Positions 14,580 to 16,859 of a stretch of DNA of 16,859 nucleotides are shown piece by piece (within the stretch, counting starts at the first letter, position 1; each line of letters opens with the position of its first letter). This DNA is from RGIG5050 sp045636065 (GTDB lineage: Bacteria > Verrucomicrobiota > Kiritimatiellia > RFP12 > UBA1067), in contig JAZTWW010000058.1 in the NCBI GenBank assembly GCA_045636065.1, positions 1 to 16,859 of the forward strand, written 5' to 3'. Made by a program: the position numbers and the translations under genes. Below the pieces are notes generated by a model. It was not told the DNA's origin. It saw only the letters and a list, made by a program, of their open reading frames with translations, and did not search any database.

Positions 14580-15884
14580 TCAGAAGCTGTAGCTTGCGCT
14601 CAGGCTTACGATGTGGCTCATCGCGTTGCGCGTCTGGAACTTGTACGACTGGGTGTCATACTGCGGCTTTATGTGGCGGCTCTCGGCCTGCATGAAGACG
14701 AGGTTGTAGCCGAAGTCTATCCTGAGGTTGTCCCAGACCCTCCAGCCAAGGCCCGTACCGATTATGTGGCGGTGGCCGCCGGGGATCATCGTGGTGCCGC
14801 TCTTGCCAGATGGGTCCATATCATAGCAGTAGCCGAGGCGGACGGTCCAGTCATCCGTCATGTCATACTCGCCCGCCCATGCGAAGCGCAGCGCGTCATG
14901 CCAGTTGAAGTGGATGTCGCGGCTCTTGGAGTAGGAACCGGTTACGGTGTCGATGGTTCCGGGGGTACGGATGTGAAGGTCCTTGAGGGTGCTCCACTGC
15001 GTCCATGTCATAGCGTAGCCGAGCCTCAGACGGTCAGTGGCGTCCCAGTTGATACCGACAGCAAGCGACTGGGGAAGCTCGACGTTGGCGCAGGCGGAGC
15101 CGTGGGTGGAGTAGGCACGGGGCGCATATCCGCCAATCGGCAGATGGCCGCTTGCGGAATAGTGGCCGTTGATCTTGTGGCGGATTGGGCTGCGGTAGAC
15201 GATACCGAAGTGGAGATCGTCAGTAATGTCGTAGCTCATCGCTCCGATCCCGCCAAGGGCCCAGTCGTCACCCTTGAGCTTGCCGCCAAGGTCGTAGTTG
15301 TACGGAAGCTGCATCGTGTGCATGAGAGCGGACGCCCTCTGGAGATTTTGGTAGTTAGGCCTCTGGTAGCTTGAAAAGAGGAAGTAGCTCGCCCTGAGGC
15401 CGGCAGCGAACCTAAGGCGCTCGGTAGCCTTGAAGCTTATCGCCGCCTGCATCGTGAACTGCTCGACGGTCGTCTTGTACGAATCCTCGGCAAGAATCCA
15501 GTTGTTCTTGTATTCAGTGCCCATTCCGTACTCGGTAAACTCGCCGATACCGAGGGCAAACCTGTCTGAAAGCGGAATTGTGGCGAAGAAGTGCGGGGCC
15601 GTGAACCAGCCGGGATTCATCTTGTTGAGATGCTGACGATCGACGGCAGTGTCGGCGAAGGGATTGAGGAAGCTCGCACCTACAAGCACCTGGGCATTTG
15701 TGGAGATGCACATGTTGGCGGGGTTGTAGTAGAGGGTGCTCGCATCCGTCTTCTCACCCATGCCGCCCACCATGGCACCGTTCATGCCGTTGCCGCGCGC
15801 GCTGACCTCATAGAGGGCGAAACCCGCCGCCATGCCTTCGATGGAGAGCGTCACCGCCGCTGCCGCAATTGCCAGTTTTTTCAT
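14580..15884 (-). CDS. FadL/OmpP1/TodX-family outer-membrane porin, 434 aa
   Basis: Members form 14-stranded outer-membrane barrels that carry long-chain fatty acids or other hydrophobic compounds inward. Seen: a Sec signal peptide (MKKLAIAAAAVTLSIEGMAA, cut near residue 19-20), then the family's mature N-terminus GFALYEVSARGNGMNGA, then DASTLYYNPANM, which corresponds to the conserved 'DAS-x-x-Y-x-NPA-x-(M/L)' phrase. Alternating amphipathic strands run through to the end (for example LRLGYAMTWTQWS, VRLGYCYDM, LRIDFGYNLVF), and the C-terminal strand HIVSLSASYSF ends in Phe, the outer-membrane insertion signal. At 434 residues it has normal family length. The start has GAGGAAAG upstream. It is a single-gene unit with its own promoter, leader hairpin and terminator. 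The family is firm; the substrate is not known. Confidence 0.93.
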   Translation of the reverse strand: MKKLAIAAAAVTLSIEGMAAGFALYEVSARGNGMNGAMVGGMGEKTDASTLYYNPANMCISTNAQVLVGASFLNPFADTAVDRQHLNKMNPGWFTAPHFFATIPLSDRFALGIGEFTEYGMGTEYKNNWILAEDSYKTTVEQFTMQAAISFKATERLRFAAGLRASYFLFSSYQRPNYQNLQRASALMHTMQLPYNYDLGGKLKGDDWALGGIGAMSYDITDDLHFGIVYRSPIRHKINGHYSASGHLPIGGYAPRAYSTHGSACANVELPQSLAVGINWDATDRLRLGYAMTWTQWSTLKDLHIRTPGTIDTVTGSYSKSRDIHFNWHDALRFAWAGEYDMTDDWTVRLGYCYDMDPSGKSGTTMIPGGHRHIIGTGLGWRVWDNLRIDFGYNLVFMQAESRHIKPQYDTQSYKFQTRNAMSHIVSLSASYSF

Positions 15885-15911
15885 TCTTTCCTCTTTCTGT
15901 TTCTGCCCCCC

Positions 15912-15930
15912 GGCGGAACCCTTTTCCGCC
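15912..15930 (-). promoter_or_regulatory. Hairpin in the leader of the porin mRNA
   Basis: GGCGGAA (15912-15918) pairs perfectly with TTCCGCC (15924-15930) over a 5-nt loop. It lies in the short leader between the expected start near 15940 and the ribosome-binding site. A role in mRNA stability or translation control is inference. Confidence 0.5.
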
Positions 15931-15941
15931 TTAAGGACAGC

Positions 15942-15966
15942 GTGACATTCTACGGATTTTTGTCAC
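15942..15966. promoter_or_regulatory. Inverted repeat overlapping the porin promoter, possible operator
   Basis: GTGACA (15942-15947) and TGTCAC (15961-15966) form a perfect 6-bp inverted repeat separated by 13 bp. It covers the -10 box and most of the spacer, the classic position for a repressor site. The regulator is unknown. Confidence 0.35.
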
Positions 15967-15974
15967 AATGTCAA
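15947..15974 (-). promoter_or_regulatory. Consensus-like promoter of the porin gene
   Basis: Minus-strand TTGACA (15969-15974), 16-nt spacer, TAGAAT (15947-15952). Start near 15940, leader about 55 nt. Confidence 0.7.
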
Positions 15975-16012
15975 GTAGAAAAATGAAAAAAACGGCAAAT
16001 GGATTATGCAGG

Positions 16013-16041
16013 TTGCGATGCAAACGGTGTTTTGCTAGAAT
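16013..16041 (+). promoter_or_regulatory. Plus-strand promoter divergent from the porin gene
   Basis: TTGCGA (16013-16018), 17-nt spacer, TAGAAT (16036-16041) with a TTTTGC lead-in. It points away from the porin. A 6-bp leader hairpin (ACGGAG/CTCCGT, 16056-16077) and a good ribosome-binding site (16125-16129) follow. Confidence 0.5.
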
Positions 16042-16136
16042 ATTCGCCGTTCTGCACGGAGCAAATTCCATCTCCGTCACAACACGAAAAATGCAAAGAG
16101 CGAGGTGTTTTGCCTAGTCAAAGCAGGAGAAAACGA

Positions 16137-16283
16137 ATGAAAAGATCTGGGGACTGTCCCCAACTTAAGCCCAACCAGCTTTTTCACCATTTTAAGCCCA
16201 AACATAGGGTCGGTGACTGTCCCCAATCTGCGCCTGACCGGCTCTTATGTGCCATTTTAAGCCAAAAAACAGGATTATCGTGA
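16137..16283 (+). CDS. 48-codon ORF made of GGGGACTGTCCCC repeats; likely a disrupted gene start
   Basis: The ATG at 16137 follows AGGAG with seven bases of spacing and lies about 90 nt behind a promoter-like sequence, so the initiation signals look real. After only MKRS, however, the frame enters two tandem repeat units (GDCPQLKPNQLF... and GDCPQSAPDRLL...) and stops at 16281-16283. Either a genuine gene was cut off right after its start by the repeat element, or the signals belong to the element itself and drive a tiny cysteine-containing peptide. I think a functional peptide is unlikely. Confidence 0.3.
   Translation: MKRSGDCPQLKPNQLFHHFKPKHRVGDCPQSAPDRLLCAILSQKTGLS
16148..16272. repeat. 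Two tandem copies of a ~60-bp element with GGGGACTGTCCCC head
   Basis: Unit 1 (16149-16204) starts with the palindrome TGGGGAC-T-GTCCCCA (16148-16162) and ends in CCATTTTAAGCCCAAACA. Unit 2 (16212-16271) starts GGTGACTGTCCCCAA and ends GCCATTTTAAGCCAAAAAACA. The head, an internal AACCAGCT/GACCGGCT and the tail align. Unit 2 has lost the perfect palindrome. Heads of this kind are seen near REP-associated transposases in other genomes (from memory), and a RAYT-like fragment lies 360 bp away. Confidence 0.7.
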
Positions 16284-16627
16284 GCGGCTTATGCAATTAA
16301 GCCATATACCCCGACGACATATCAGGCTCTACACCATCATTTTCTGGCGAACGATCTCCTTTAAGTCCGGCGATCTAATGCAAATGAGCCAGATCTAGCC
16401 ATTCATATCCTAAATTCCCATGACAAATGCTACTTTTAGGCATAATCAACCTGACCGCTGCCTATAAAGGCTGCGATCAATCACTTCTACCGACTTCAAT
16501 ATCGCTCTCTACGCCCCAGGCAGATGAAGCTTGACCCAAGAAAACATCACGCCCATACAGGAGACCGACTCTGCGTCACGCTCATACAGAATGCCGACTC
16601 AATATACAGTGTGACAACCATAGGCCG
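16284..16627. other. Degenerate non-coding stretch with a 29-bp tandem pair
   Basis: No supported gene is seen here. A small hairpin GGCTTA/TAAGCC lies at 16286-16303. Two adjacent 29-bp units start with CACGC(C/T)CATACAG and share CCGACTC at the same offset (16548-16576 and 16577-16605; about 22 of the first 25 bases equal). The rest shows no structure I can support and may be the decayed body or flank of the neighbouring transposase gene. Confidence 0.45.
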
Positions 16628-16859
16628 TCAAGCCGTAGCATCGCTACACAAGGCGCTGGACTTCCTATGCCCGTGCGAAGAATAGATGCCGGTAGTGACC
16701 TCGTGCGGCTTTACACGTCTGGACATGCAAGCGCCAGCGAACTTCGCTATCATCCCCTTCACGAACTCAATGCTCCCGAACACCACCCCTTCCGTAATCT
16801 GCGGGCAGACTTTGCGCCAAAGCTCATAAGCTGACCTTGTGCCCTCAACCATATCCGGC
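16628..16859 (-). pseudogene. C-terminal fragment resembling a REP-associated (Y1/RAYT-type) transposase, open at the window edge
   Basis: An open frame runs in from the window edge (codons before the Met at 16852 are also open) to a stop at 16628. It contains ELWRKVCPQITEGVVFGSIEFVKGMIAKF, shown here in two parts: ELWRKVCPQ and ITEGVVFGSIEFV. The second matches the '(T/S)-(D/E)-G-V-(V/F/I)-(G/L)-GS-x-x-FV' stretch common near the C-terminus of RAYT-like Y1 transposases. It is followed by a basic tail (SRRVKPHEV, SSHGHRKSS). Known family members make single-strand cuts with a HUH motif and one Tyr, and these would lie outside the window. It could be the tail of an intact gene. I call it a fragment because only about 76 codons are visible and the flanking DNA is degenerate. 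Confidence 0.45.

Noticed and set aside
15999..16283. 94-codon plus-strand frame starting at 15999
   Set aside because: Its start lies upstream of the promoter-like sequence and lacks a ribosome-binding site. Only the internal ATG at 16137 has proper initiation signals.

Overview
The window looks like a chromosomal stretch from a Gram-negative bacterium of the PVC group, most likely Kiritimatiellota or a neighbouring Lentisphaerota-type gut or anaerobic lineage. This taxonomy is inference. It rests on an outer-membrane FadL-type porin, a lipoprotein, a BspA-like leucine-rich-repeat/InlB-repeat/Ig-domain surface protein, a remnant of a REP-associated (Y1/RAYT-type) transposase, Shine-Dalgarno starts, and sigma70-like promoters with a recurring TAGAAT -10 box. 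Almost every convincing gene lies on the minus strand, so transcription runs from right to left.

Right edge (about 15.9-16.86 kb): a short minus-strand fragment resembles the C-terminus of a RAYT transposase. Next come degenerate non-coding DNA with a 29-bp tandem pair, two tandem copies of a roughly 60-bp element built around GGGGACTGTCCCC, and a plus-strand promoter with a ribosome-binding site. The only reading frame after that site is made of the repeats. Position 14580-15884 holds a complete FadL/OmpP1-type porin with its own promoter, a leader hairpin and a strong intrinsic terminator.

Centre (4.0-14.4 kb): a two-gene operon takes up 60% of the window. A near-consensus promoter drives a 1361-residue secreted multidomain adhesin-like protein (signal peptide, BspA-like LRRs, InlB repeats, polyglycine linker, Ig-like domains). 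After 39 nt comes a 2053-residue secreted protein that I cannot assign to a family. It has a proline-rich stalk, long helical regions, a hydrophobic glycine-rich segment, low-complexity linkers and a discrete C-terminal domain. The operon is the most interesting content here: an envelope or surface apparatus, or conceivably a polymorphic-toxin-like delivery protein.

Left (1-4.0 kb): this is a patchwork accessory region. Two small, more A+T-rich genes encode predicted membrane proteins, with a leftover LRR fragment between them. To their left are a decayed element with duplicated 'TGGTGCCAG' motifs and a 485-residue coiled-coil lipoprotein. The left edge cuts through the first 30 codons of a membrane protein that may be translated from an almost leaderless mRNA. 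Two copies of a species-type intergenic repeat (71 bp identical, 9-bp GCGATAAAA-like subunits) flank this patchwork in direct orientation.

Five minus-strand and one plus-strand promoter candidates share the layout TTGxxx-N16/17-TAxxAT or TAAGAT. This consistency supports the gene starts chosen here. No tRNA, rRNA, CRISPR array or intact mobile element was seen.
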